This document shows positions 54,995 through 64,000 of a DNA stretch of 64,000 nucleotides, one piece after another. Source of the stretch: Liopterus haemorrhoidalis (taxonomy: Eukaryota; Arthropoda; Insecta; Coleoptera; Dytiscidae); assembly GCA_963971575.1 (NCBI GenBank), contig OZ020611.1, forward strand, positions 7,722,933-7,786,932, read 5' to 3'. Made by a program: the position numbers and the translations under genes. A model generated the notes under the pieces. That model did not search any database. It was not told the DNA's origin and was given only the letters and a program-made list of their open reading frames with translations. Positions within the stretch are counted from its first letter, which is position 1. Each line of letters begins with the position of its first letter.

Positions 54995-56394
54995 GTATTT
55001 GTCTGTTCATGGGCCAAATACATAAGTCAAATAATTTATTGATTTAAAATATTTCTTTAAATTATGGAATATAATTTTAGTTTAATGAATAGGATATATA
55101 GAAAAAGATCCAAATAATTGAAAAAATGTCAATCAAATCACATCGGGTTTTCAAACTAAAGGCGTAGCATGACTCTTATGTCTCTTTTTACAGTAAAGCT
55201 GCGTTTTCAGTTTATAGAAGCTCTAAGCTGTCTTATCTATAGCGGGAAAAGAATATCAATGAGTTTGACTGCGTTACTTTGGTTTCACCATCAACTTCAT
55301 GCTATTACTTCTGCTATTCAATCAGTTGTTGGATCAAGTCATTAAGATCTTCATTGGATAGTAGCTAGAAATGATTTTATAAAACGACACCCACGAGATA
55401 AATATTGTCAAGATCAACTTCTTCTGCAACTTCTTTTTTCAGATTGTCACTATTTGTACCATAAATCTAGTTACTTACCAAATTTTATGCCAAATATTTC
55501 CATACATGACAAGGACGCTTGAGTTGTGAGAGTAATTAGTGAGAGTACTAACTCGACAATGGTAAAAGTGAATAATCATAAAACGAACCGTCACAAAACA
55601 GACTTGCCTGTACTTTGATTAACAGAAGAAAAGTTATTCAGGAGTTTAGAAAAAAAGAAGAACCTCGAGTTTCTGGAACTTTTCCATGCAGCAGAAAATA
55701 AGGTGCCATTCATTTCATTCGCAATTAACATGATAATAACCTAACTTCTTAGGGTACACGGTCCCCAAAAAAGATTACACTGAGATAGTTATTTCCGATA
55801 GTTAAAGACTATATTACATTTCCTTCACTCTACTTTTATTTAGTTTACATTATTATTTAATTTAAGTAAATTTTACTGTGTTTCTAAAAGCAATTCACAC
55901 AACGAGTCGACTAGCTCAATATTAGTGTAAAATTCATCGTGATATATTGTGTTCTTAATTTCCTGGCCAAAGCATAAAACCTTTAAAAACTGGTGGAATC
56001 GGATTCTGTGAAGAGCAAGCCTCTTCGCCTGACACCAGGTAGTTCCGTAGATATCAAGTTTATGTATCGTTCTCCTCTATGTGGATACAGGGCGACTTCA
56101 ATGACGGCTTTCCTGAGGGTTCCACTCTAGTACAATTCTGGAGATATCGTTTACTGTCTTCCGTAGAGTATAACCAATCAAATTCCACTTTCTTGCATGG
56201 ATTTGTCAGTGGATAGATTTTTGAGCAGTCGATTCCCAATGATGAGTATTGGGAATATGGTCTGATCAAATAATGCGAAAAATTCTGCAAAGACATCGGT
56301 TAATAAAAACTTGTTAATGGGTAATTTTATTAATTTTCGCTATCGTACAACAGAAGAGATTTTACATTGGTTTTAAATATGTAATTGTTAATGT

Positions 56395-56790
56395 TACACT
56401 ATTTCTAGACTTCTTTCAGCAAGCCGAATGCTATTGAGCTTTAAGTATTTTGCAGTTCACGTCCTTCAAAGTTCCTCCATCTCTCGTTACTGCGCTACTG
56501 AGATAGCATAATTCTTCCACGTCTTCTAATTCTTCGCCGCTGATGGAAAATCTGATGATATTATTAGTACTAATCTGCATTACTTTGGTTTCCACCTTAT
56601 TTATGCTTAAGCTAACTAAATTAGAGTTATACTTTCAATGTTGGCTTGCACATCTCCTTATGTGAGAGAAGACATATATCGTCTGCATAGCTCAAATCTT
56701 CCAAACGATTTTGTTTCCTGAATTCCCTTGAATATGTTCTGTGGGAGCATTACGAAGAACCCAGTCCAACAAGGTATAAAATTTATGGTG
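56395..56790 (-). pseudogene. LINE reverse transcriptase fragment, minus strand
   Basis: Read on the minus strand: LLDWVLRNAPTEHIQG, then in another frame NRLEDLSYADDICLLSHKEM (motif C YADD), SLSINKVETKVMQI and ISGEELEDVEELCYLSSAVT with RDGGTLKDVNCKI. The order DW..R.....G..W...KLEDL.(Y/F)ADD.CLLSH is characteristic of one group of arthropod LINEs. Frameshifts and stops are present, and both ends are missing. Confidence 0.75.
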
Positions 56791-57239
56791 AACGCATATT
56801 AAATTCAATAGCATGAATTTTTAAATGCAGTATAAGTATGTATTTATAAAATATGTATTAATTTTTAAAATAATAAATACATATTAAATGTGTTTTATTT
56901 ATAATCATACTGTTTGTTGTACAACTTGTACATGTCAAAGTAAAATGGAAGTGTATTTATTGAAAACAAAGCTGTATTGCATTTTATAATTAAAGAAATA
57001 TACTCTAATTAATTATTCGAAATTATTTAATAAATTCAATCCTATTAAGCTATGTGTTGAATAGTTGTTATTCATAAATGTCACTGTAAAATCTGGAGCT
57101 AAATATTTAAACTCTTCCATGTTTTGGAGTTAAAATTTTCACATTAAAAAAGCATTTTTTGTCACTTCTACTCGAGTTGATAATCCGAGTTTAGTGCTTT
57201 AACTTGTTTATTAATAATCGAACATAAATGATTTAAATA
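56791..57239. other. No gene recognised
   Basis: Very AT-rich spacer. Confidence 0.5.
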
Positions 57240-57340
57240 GGACTGGTCTAAATGTCACACTGACAACGTGGCTTTTAAATCTATAGCCGGCGGTCTAGAA
57301 ACGGAGAACTTACCTTCTCTGCCTCTTGCCCTATTGTTTT
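57240..57340 (+). repeat. Dispersed ~95-bp repeat, copy 2
   Basis: Inverse of 44220-44335; ends with ACGGAGAACTTACCTTCTCTG. See that entry. Confidence 0.7.
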
Positions 57341-57486
57341 ATTTATTTATTTTATAAATATTTTTAGAAGGACATATACCAACTACCTGAAATCAAATTA
57401 AGCTACACAATAACCCTAGAAATTCTATTACTATGGTTGAAGAGTGGTCAATCTCAACTATTAAGCAATAAAATTTCCTAGTGGAC

Positions 57487-57622
57487 TGTAAAGTATATTT
57501 AGGCAGACATGTTGTCAAGGTAACAACGTATGTCAGATAATATAATATAATAAAGACTTGTCAAATAGTCAAATACATTTCTTTTTATTAATATCCCATT
57601 ATATATGAATATACATAATACA
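57487..57622 (+). repeat. 5' LTR, 136 bp
   Basis: TG...CA ends. Contains AATATAATAAAGACTTG with a likely AATAAA poly-A signal around 57549. Identical to the 3' LTR at 58520-58655. Confidence 0.95.
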
Positions 57623-57640
57623 TGGTGTCAGAAGTGATCT
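57623..57640 (+). promoter_or_regulatory. Primer-binding site
   Basis: TGGTGTCAGAAGTGATCT starts at the base after the LTR. TGGTGTCAGAAGTG-type sites fit the 3' end of a leucine tRNA in other elements (from memory). Confidence 0.7.
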
Positions 57641-57669
57641 TTTACTGAGTGATTTGGTAATAAAGAAAA

Positions 57670-58422
57670 ATGGATACAATTTTTAGACCTCCAAACCCTC
57701 TAAATTTTGAAGGTAAGTTGTCGGACAATTGGAAAATTTGTCTACAGCAATTTCACATATTTTTACGCGCAAGTGAAAAAGATAAAAGGGGAAATGATAA
57801 AATTAAAGTAGCATATTTTTTAAATTTAATTGGAAATGAGGGTCTTAAAGTATTTAACAGTTTCAAGTTGGATGAAGATATTATTACTTTAAAACAAGTT
57901 GAAGAAAGGTTTGAAGAATATTGTGTCCCGAAAACAAACGTTGTGTATGAAAGGTTCATGTTTTCAACTATTAGAAAACAGGAAGGGCAAACTTTTGACA
58001 GCTACTTAACAGAATTAAAAATTGCTGCTGCAAAGTGTGAATATTGGGACCAAGAAGAAAGTATTATGCGAGATCAAATTGTATTTAGCTTGACTGATAG
58101 AGCACTGCAAGAAAGATTATTAAGAATGAGTGATTTGTGTTTCGACAAAGTTGTCAAGTTATGCAGAGCAACTGAAGCTAGCCAGAAGCAAGCCAAAATA
58201 ATAGCACAGTATGATGCACCACGATCATATGTAGTCCAAAATGAAAAAGGCTATATTTTAAGAAGAAATAGAAAGCATATTAAACAAACTAACAATCAAT
58301 TTATTTCAGGGGAAAAATATGAAGAATCAAATAGAAACAAGGCAGAGAAAACCAATGCTGAGAATATTAAAAATAGACTGCGAAAAGAAATTAAAATACC
58401 AAATAGATATGGATTTTCATAA
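57670..58422 (+). CDS. gag: Gag capsid protein, mag-type Gypsy, no zinc knuckle
   Basis: The 250-residue protein should form the particle that packages the element's RNA. Residues 7-30 (PPNPLNFEGKLSDNW, then LQQFHIFLRA) open the capsid core. KIKVAYFLNLIGNEGLKVFN (45-63), FEEYCVPKTNVVYERFMFS (81-99), GQTFDSYLTELK (106-117) and MRDQIVFSLTDRALQERLLR (133-152) follow in the order usual for mag-group Gypsy Gag. The segment ends CRATEASQKQ (165-174). A normal Gag then has CCHC knuckles; here there is only a basic tail (RRNRKHIK, RLRKEIKIPNR) and a TAA. The ATG is the first after the primer site, 47 bases from the LTR. The frame has no lesion, consistent with recent activity, and no second ORF follows. 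Confidence 0.9.
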   Translation: MDTIFRPPNPLNFEGKLSDNWKICLQQFHIFLRASEKDKRGNDKIKVAYFLNLIGNEGLKVFNSFKLDEDIITLKQVEERFEEYCVPKTNVVYERFMFSTIRKQEGQTFDSYLTELKIAAAKCEYWDQEESIMRDQIVFSLTDRALQERLLRMSDLCFDKVVKLCRATEASQKQAKIIAQYDAPRSYVVQNEKGYILRRNRKHIKQTNNQFISGEKYEESNRNKAEKTNAENIKNRLRKEIKIPNRYGFS

Positions 58423-58519
58423 GTGCATGTTATATAATTGTTATTTTTTATTCTTTACTCTTTATTCTTTACTGTAATTTATGTTTTGTTATATTCATCT
58501 AAAAAAAAATGTGTAAAAA

Positions 58520-58655
58520 TGTAAAGTATATTTAGGCAGACATGTTGTCAAGGTAACAACGTATGTCAGATAATATAATATAATAAAGACTTGTCAAATA
58601 GTCAAATACATTTCTTTTTATTAATATCCCATTATATATGAATATACATAATACA
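58520..58655 (+). repeat. 3' LTR, 136 bp
   Basis: Same sequence as the 5' LTR. It is preceded by an A-rich tract (58499-58519) standing in for the polypurine tract, and followed by the TGGAC duplication. Confidence 0.95.
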
Positions 58656-58660
58656 TGGAC

Positions 58661-59563
58661 TACAATTAAAACAAGGAAAATCAGAAAAACACCGACTTTA
58701 TCCGACTTTATAATTTATAATTTTTAAAAGATAGAAATATATCAACCACAGATCTAGAAATGCGGTGTAAAATAAAACTTGTATCAAAACTACCAAAGGA
58801 AATAAAAACACGTAGCGACAAGTTTTTTAGTTTTTCATTTTTAATAAAATTGGAATAATTTAGTTGGAGAAGTATAATCAAACTTTTAAAAATCCAATCT
58901 CTTTAGGTGAAAAGGTGTGATCTGCGGTGTTGAGTCGCAAGCACGTAATTATAATGAAGAATATGCGAGAGCTCGTGTTAGCTCGCGGAATCAAGGTCTC
59001 ACTTGATGAAAATGTAACCAGCGATGAGAAGGATAATCTCAACTCTGATTGGCTGAGGTGCTAATCGATTCACCAGTAATTTTACCAAGCTTATATCGTG
59101 ACTACAGTAATGTAATTGATATTTACCTGAATATCTGATTGAAAAGGAATGGATTTTTCGTGGAAATACCCCGTTTAATTTTCCCAACGTTTACTGTAAA
59201 TGTTAATTAAAGGAATATAAATATCTACTCGAAAATTGCGATCATGCACACCATCAAAATCAATTAACGTTTTTCAATTTTTATTGAATTTCAAAGTTTT
59301 TTGCACCTATTAGGTTCCTTCCCACCTAATACGTTATGATCACTAATGTAAAGTATTAAAACAATTAAAATTTTAGAACTTGAATTTAATTTTTGTGCTA
59401 TTAGCGTCAATAACCTCATAACTCCATAAGTCCATGACAAAAAAGTTCTTGCTCCGTCAGTACCCGGTTTGAGAAAACTATTGGGTATTTGTGAATCCTA
59501 CGTTATGGAACATTGTATGGTGTACAACGTGAAAAAAACTGAGTAAATCGATTCACGGTAAGT
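58661..59563. other. No gene recognised
   Basis: Contains a less AT-rich patch with an imperfect GAGCTCG..AGCTCGC repeat near 58968-58988. No frame of note. Confidence 0.5.
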
Positions 59564-60770
59564 TCATCGAAAATCAATTTATCGAAAATCAATTCATCGA
59601 AAATCAATTCATCGAATATCAATTCATCGAAAAAAAATATTTTGTAAATATTTGAGAGGAATGCCGAGGGGATCGGAAGCCAAAAAAGCAGTGGTCAATA
59701 AAAGTTGACAGACTACACTTATTAAATAACTATCATACTTGGTCTATTAATAATTTTTTAATTTTCTATTCAGAAAATACGCCAGGTAAAAGATACCTGT
59801 TGGATTATTTTGAAATCGAACAGGGCTCCTTAGATCAGAAAAAACCGGTTAATGGGATCATAATTGTACTTAATACACCCATTCTTAAAGGATTATAAAA
59901 ATGGTATTTCCCCATCTGTTAAGTCTTAAGGGTTTTGTGTTATGTACATAGTTTTACTATTCATATTTACTATACCACACATGATTTGTTCAATGTACGG
60001 AGATTCTAAACAGGTGGCATTGTTATGTTAGTGTGAGTTTGTTTTGTCATTAAGCTAGATGATGGGTAGCTCGCTTCGCTCGACTTCTTCTAACCATACC
60101 CTTACTAACCTAACCTAACCTAACCTAAGATAGTGTTTTGACATTAAACTAGAAGATGGATAGCTCGCTTCGCTCGGCTTCTTCTAACAAAACCCTTACT
60201 AAACTAACCTAAAATAGTGCTTTGTCCTTAAACTAGAAGATGGGTAACCCGCTCCGCTCGGTTTTAGACTTTTACTAACTAAACCTAACCTACTTACCTG
60301 GTTTTTAGGCGCATAGTACTTTATTTTCCCCCATATTAGCCCAATTAAAATGCGTATCATTGTGTATGAATTTATAAAAATTATTTGCGTGCAATTGCCC
60401 ATACCCTGTCTTATTAAACCTTAAAAACAAAACATTTATTTCTTTTATTATATAAGTTTTCTTATTATATTTCTTTATTTATATTCAAACACTATGTCAC
60501 TGTATTTACCTTTTTTTAAACCATATAAAAAAATTTACGCATTTATTTCTTAGTCTGTCTACTTTTATTGACCACTGCTCTTTTGACTTTCCGATCCCTT
60601 CGGCATTCCTCTCAAATATTTACAAAATATTTTTTTTCGATGAATTGATCATTCGATGAATTGATTTTCGATTAATTGATTTTCGATGAATTGATTTTCG
60701 ATGAATTGATTTTCGATGAATTGATTTTCGATGAATTGATATTCGATGAAATGATTTTCGATGAACTCGT
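59564..60770. mobile_element. Inverted-repeat element with 15-16 bp subterminal arrays
   Basis: The ends are inverted arms of about 150-215 bp (59564-59714 and 60556-60770). Each carries outward arrays of AATCAATTCATCGAA (five units left, about eight right), followed by a shared block (AAAAATATTTTGTAAATATTTG, GAGAGGAATGCCGA) that includes GCAGTGGTCAATAAAAGT. The interior is non-coding with a three-unit tandem repeat. Superfamily unknown; no target duplication was found. Confidence 0.8.
60051..60290. repeat. ~84-92 bp tandem repeat, three units, with CCTAA runs
   Basis: Units start near 60051, 60144 and 60228 (AAACTAGAAGATGG(G/A)TA, GCTCGCTTCGCTCGG, CTTCTTCTAAC, CCCTTACTAA). The first includes four consecutive CCTAA, the complement of the arthropod TTAGG telomere unit, within the repeat. 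Confidence 0.8.
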
Positions 60771-60774
60771 CGGT

Positions 60775-61250
60775 TACCGAGTAAATCGTATTCCAACCCA
60801 AATCTAAGAGGCATGAAGTGCCTGGTAAGCTCAACTGTTAATATGTGAAACAAATGCCCCATGTGTGTTACCTCGGTCATGTGATTAGCGTTAATCTCTG
60901 ATTGTTTAGATGTTGATCGACAATGACGTCCTTTGCGTGTATGGGCAAACACGTAATCTCACATTAAACTGGCGGTTTTCTAAATGCAGTAAAATATTCA
61001 AAAATACTTGTTTAATAAAATTTGCGATTGTTTTTGTGTATCTATACTATAGATTAATACAACCCAATCTAGTGCAAGTGAATTAACAACTTGGTACAAT
61101 AATGCATTTAGACTTAATATTGTAGAGTTAGTGAAATGTTTGTAATGAACGATGTATGTACAAACAATGTATTTACTTGCACGACTGTCCAAAGGAAAAA
61201 TGTTTTTATCCTACGTGACATATTAATGAAGTTCGTGAACCAGCTTGGCT
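60775..61250 (+). pseudogene. LINE fragment, same subfamily as 29650-30518
   Basis: In shifting plus frames: VCYLGHVIS(V)N, then TTWYNNAFRLNIVELVKC. Both match blocks of the 29898-30431 frame (VTYLGHIISDN and IPCYNNAFRLINNLPKYC) in order and spacing. Stops interrupt every few codons. The left end abuts the inverted-repeat element. Confidence 0.55.
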
Positions 61251-61564
61251 AGAATTGAATTAAAACAATTATTAATTATGATAACACTTTTAATATGAAA
61301 TGGTCAGCTGTTTTTAGATAAATTTAGTCTAGCACCATGATTTTATAATAATGAATTGTCAAAAACGTTATTTTTAATAATGTAATAATAATTGTACAAT
61401 ATTATTGATGACAAATTTAAATTGTTTGTATATTCTTCCTTTTTTGTTTTTAGTTCTTTTTTGAATAGTTTATTTTGTTTGTCTATTTTGTATGTATTCA
61501 GACCCGCAGTAAGAAAAACTTGCGCTAGGGGCAGAAACGTTTTTTTGCGCCCTTGGCAAATAAA
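61251..61564. other. No gene recognised
   Basis: AT-rich spacer. Confidence 0.5.
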
Positions 61565-61735
61565 ACAAGGTTCTCACCTCTCAAAATTTAAGTGATGAGC
61601 AAAAAAAAAGGTCTTCACCTCCCAAAATCCAAGTGACGAGCAAAAAAAAAGGTCCTCGCCTTCACAATGGCGCCCCTTAGTCAATCGCCCTTTTCCTTAG
61701 GGCGCCCGGAGTTATCGCCCCCTTCGCCGCCCCCC
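61565..61735 (-). repeat. Inverted relative of the 45340-45745 repeat
   Basis: Two units of AAGTGA(T/C)GAGCAAAAAAAAAGGTC(T/C)TC followed by a GC-rich block (GGCGCCCCTTAGTC, GGGCGCCCGGAG). The reverse complement matches GCTCATCACTT...GTGAGGACC of the other locus. Confidence 0.7.
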
Positions 61736-61859
61736 ATTCTGCGGCTCTGTATTTATTTGTTTTTTATTCACCGCAAGGATATTAATAAATTATTATATTT
61801 ATTTAAAGATGGGTTGTAGTCCCACCTGTATCATCCAGGTTTTCCCATGAGGTGTGCAA

Positions 61860-62020
61860 CACAAACGAGATGCTAACCTCCACAGAAAGTCACTCCACAG
61901 AGCCGCACTGCTTTTTGTATTCTGCAGAGCAAAGAACTAGCAGATGGTAGGCAGATGAAACAGAACTCGATTTCATTCTTCAAAACAGCTTTATGTCCAT
62001 TCAATAGACTCAAAATCAAG
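61860..62020. repeat. Repeat R, diverged copy 3
   Basis: AGCCGCACTGCTTTTTGTAT, TCTGCAGAGCAAAGAACTAG, CAGAACTCGATTTCATTCTT and TTTATGTCCATTC track the second half of repeat R copy 2 (34805-34925), including the part beyond copy 1's end. Confidence 0.6.
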
Positions 62021-62968
62021 ACTAAGAGCTTCACAGAATAACCCGGGCAAATTATATTAATATGATTACAAATTTACGAAGGCAATTTATAAACATTTTT
62101 GATTTCGTATTTGTTTTGTATTTCGTTATTAATTAGACGAAGTCATAAAAAGCGAACAAATTAATAGTAATACTTATTAGAGAGCTTATTTTAAACCTCA
62201 ATTGCCACGACAAAATAAATTTAATACAAAAAGAAATCAGAAAAAGAATGTAAGCAGCTTAAGAATCTTACTTTATATTCGGCCATTTGTTCAAAACGAA
62301 ACCTCTCTATACAAACAATAAAATCAGTATGTACCATACTAAATTGCCGAAAAACCCGGTCAAATTGGCCAATTCGTTGTCAAGTCAGTAGTTAAGGAAA
62401 CAAATAAAAAGTTCACTAGATGAAATTTGTGTATAACACATTTTAATAGAAATAAATTTTTAATCATATTAATTGATAATGAGTATATCAATATTTTCTT
62501 TACGCTGACACTGATAACCAGATTCACGTACTTGCTACGTACTTGACCGAAGCAATAAGCGAGGTTACACGAAATCCCTTCCACCTGCGCAATTTGATTC
62601 AGATTAAACAAATCGTGTTGTATGTGTTGATCTTGTTTCGTAAAGGTCCATGTTTTGGAACTACACAAGTAGAACGCACACGTTGGATAAAGCCTGATAT
62701 TAGTGTTACTCATGGCGATTATTGTTTTGAAAAAGAATAAAAAATAATTTTGCCTTCAGTTTACAGGAGATTTGACACTTATTAGAGTTACAGGCTTTGT
62801 GTGAGAGAGAGGCTTTCTCGTTTAAGTAATTAAATAAAAAGTCTTTGTAATAAAATATTGTTATAATTTAAAATTGGTGAAAGAAATAAATTAAATAATT
62901 ATTGTTAATTTGTGATATTAGATTTTCTGGACTGAAAACCATGCATATTTCATGTATTTGAAAAAATA
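62021..62968. other. No gene recognised
   Basis: AT-rich. Two short opposed frames (62360-62740) lack motifs. Confidence 0.5.
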
Positions 62969-64000
62969 ATGTCGAATAGAATTGTTGAATTCATGGAGAA
63001 GAGTGCAGTTATAATATCGGAGCAACATGGTTTCAGAAAAGGGCGTTCAACAACCACGGCACTTTTAAACATACTAAATTTTATATATGAAAATTTGGAC
63101 AAAAACCGGAACACATTAGCAGTATTTTTGGATCTATCAAAATCTATTGATCGTGTCGATCACAAAATACTGCTAACGAAACTTGAAAATCTAGGAATAA
63201 GAGGAAAAGCCTTGGATTGGCTTACATCATACCTCGAAAACAGGGCACAATATGTTCAAATTGGTGAGTCAAAATCAAATCATTTATCTGTAATCCAAGG
63301 GGTCCCACAAGGTAGTGTACTGGGGCCTCTCTTGTATATATTATATGTAAACGACATTGTAGAGGGTGCTCTGAGTTCGGAACTTGTAGCTTTTGCAGAT
63401 GATACTACAGTAATGGGTTCTGACGCAGATTGTCGAGCTCTTGTAACAAACGTTAACAAAGATTTACATTCTTTAAGCAATTGGTTGCAATCAAATGATC
63501 TACTCTTAAATTATGAGAAATGTAGTTTCATAAAATTTTCTAAAAGTAAATTGAATTACGATGTTAGCCAGTTGATTAAAAATAAGAAGTCTGTCATTCA
63601 AGTTGCATCTGCGAAACTTCTGGGTATTCATCTGGACCAGCATCTTACTTGGGATACTCAAATTGACTTTTTGTGCAAAAGAATGTCCCAAGAATGTTGG
63701 AAACTAAATATTATATCCAAAACATGTAGTAAAGAAGTAGTCAGAACCTATTACTTTGCAAATATATATTCTATACTATCTTATGGTATACTTTGTTGGG
63801 GTACCGGTTCAGAACTCATCAGATTGTTTCGGCTACAAAAACGTATTCTACGTAATATGGTTGGTTGCAGCCAAAGAACATCCTGTGTTAATATATTTAA
63901 AAATCTAAAGATTTTGACTTTACCAAGTATGTATGTGTATCAAGCCTGTGTATATGTACGACAAAATTTGTCAGATTATGAAAGAAGGTCAGATATACAT
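62969..64000 (+). pseudogene. LINE reverse transcriptase, 5'-truncated, open to right edge
   Basis: From ATG 62969 the frame is open for 344 codons to the end of the window. It shows EQHGFRKGRSTTTAL (motif 2), FLDLSKSID where FLDLSKAFD is normal (motif A altered at two residues, catalytic Asp kept), GVPQGSVLGPLLYILYVNDI (motif B), FADDTTVMGS (motif C), LGIHLDQHLTWDTQI, and YSILSYGILCWG with RLFRLQKRILRNMV in the connection region. Homology begins at once at the ATG, so the copy is 5'-truncated near 62965 and lacks the endonuclease. The C-terminal end lies outside. Relatives in the window (25925-27124, 35130-36015) share the same block order but are clearly distinct. Confidence 0.9.

Larger units (their letters stand above)
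52815..56394. other. Long stretch with no confirmed gene
   Basis: About 3.6 kb of mostly AT-rich sequence. It holds two unassigned ATG frames (53076-53333 and 54794-54994, both minus), a hairpin at 54220-54253 (15-bp arms, GTACAG..CGAGAAT) in a locally CpG-richer patch (54205-54340), and a 78-codon minus frame at 56060-56296 of unknown nature. Confidence 0.5.
57487..58655 (+). mobile_element. Gag-only miniature LTR retrotransposon (1169 bp)
   Basis: Two direct repeats of 136 bp (57487-57622 and 58520-58655) start TGTAAAG and end ATACA. They are identical at every base I compared, and the 5-bp target duplication TGGAC lies on both sides (57482-57486 and 58656-58660). Between them are a primer site, one 250-codon gag gene and an A-rich tract. 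There is no protease, reverse transcriptase, RNase H or integrase. Identical LTRs and intact duplication imply a recent insertion, so it must be mobilised in trans. Confidence 0.95.

Noticed and set aside
59564..59640. CRISPR-like array of short repeats
   Set aside because: The 15-16 bp units are directly joined with no unique spacers, and a mirrored array occurs at 60650-60765; it is a transposon subterminal array in a eukaryotic sequence.
60107..60128. Interstitial telomere
   Set aside because: Only four CCTAA units, embedded in an 84-92 bp tandem repeat of a mobile element; too short to indicate a telomere.

Overview
The window is AT-rich, non-coding, repeat-dominated DNA of an arthropod, most likely an insect. 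The evidence is the mix of elements (Jockey/CR1-type non-LTR elements, Tc1/mariner, PIF/Harbinger and Helitron elements, a Penelope-like element, BEL- and mag-type gag fragments), long poor-complexity spacers, and short TTAGG-type motifs. I recognise no intact single-copy host gene. A 200-N assembly gap lies at 34930-35129.

Left part (1-16 kb): two inverted RNase H fragments of a retroelement; a decayed DD41D mariner-like element (3315-4578) and a second copy with different lesions (14605-15778); a Tc1 remnant; a TIR element (6595-7062); a Harbinger-type MITE (7343-7601); and a long Helitron-like element (about 8862-12970) with internal ~291-bp tandem repeats, nested older repeats and a pogo-type MITE.

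Middle (16-36 kb): a 1.8-kb TIR element with a 266-bp direct repeat; a BEL-like gag fragment; a Penelope-like endonuclease locus inside a large inverted repeat (20144-21327); a run of 5'-truncated non-LTR retrotransposons (25.4-30.8 kb); a dead DD34E Tc1 element (31180-32670); a foldback element; a tRNA-derived SINE; and more LINE pieces around the gap.

Right part (36-64 kb): MITEs; a short LTR-like unit with a lysine-tRNA-type primer site; several LINE remnants; a mariner remnant whose ends and N- and C-termini look like the plant-type group (42204-43399); a Harbinger derivative; an LTR with primer site and decayed gag; a 15-bp minisatellite; one apparently full-length, two-ORF non-LTR retrotransposon (about 48600-52812) with both ORFs open; and a tiny LTR retrotransposon (57487-58655) with identical 136-bp LTRs, a 5-bp target duplication and only a gag gene. 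A further TIR element with 15-16 bp subterminal repeats follows, and an open LINE reverse transcriptase frame runs off the right edge.

The two elements that look recently active are the full-length LINE and the gag-only LTR element. The LINE carries its own endonuclease and reverse transcriptase. The gag-only element must borrow enzymes from an autonomous mag-like Gypsy relative. Nearly everything else is 5'-truncated, frameshifted or internally deleted.
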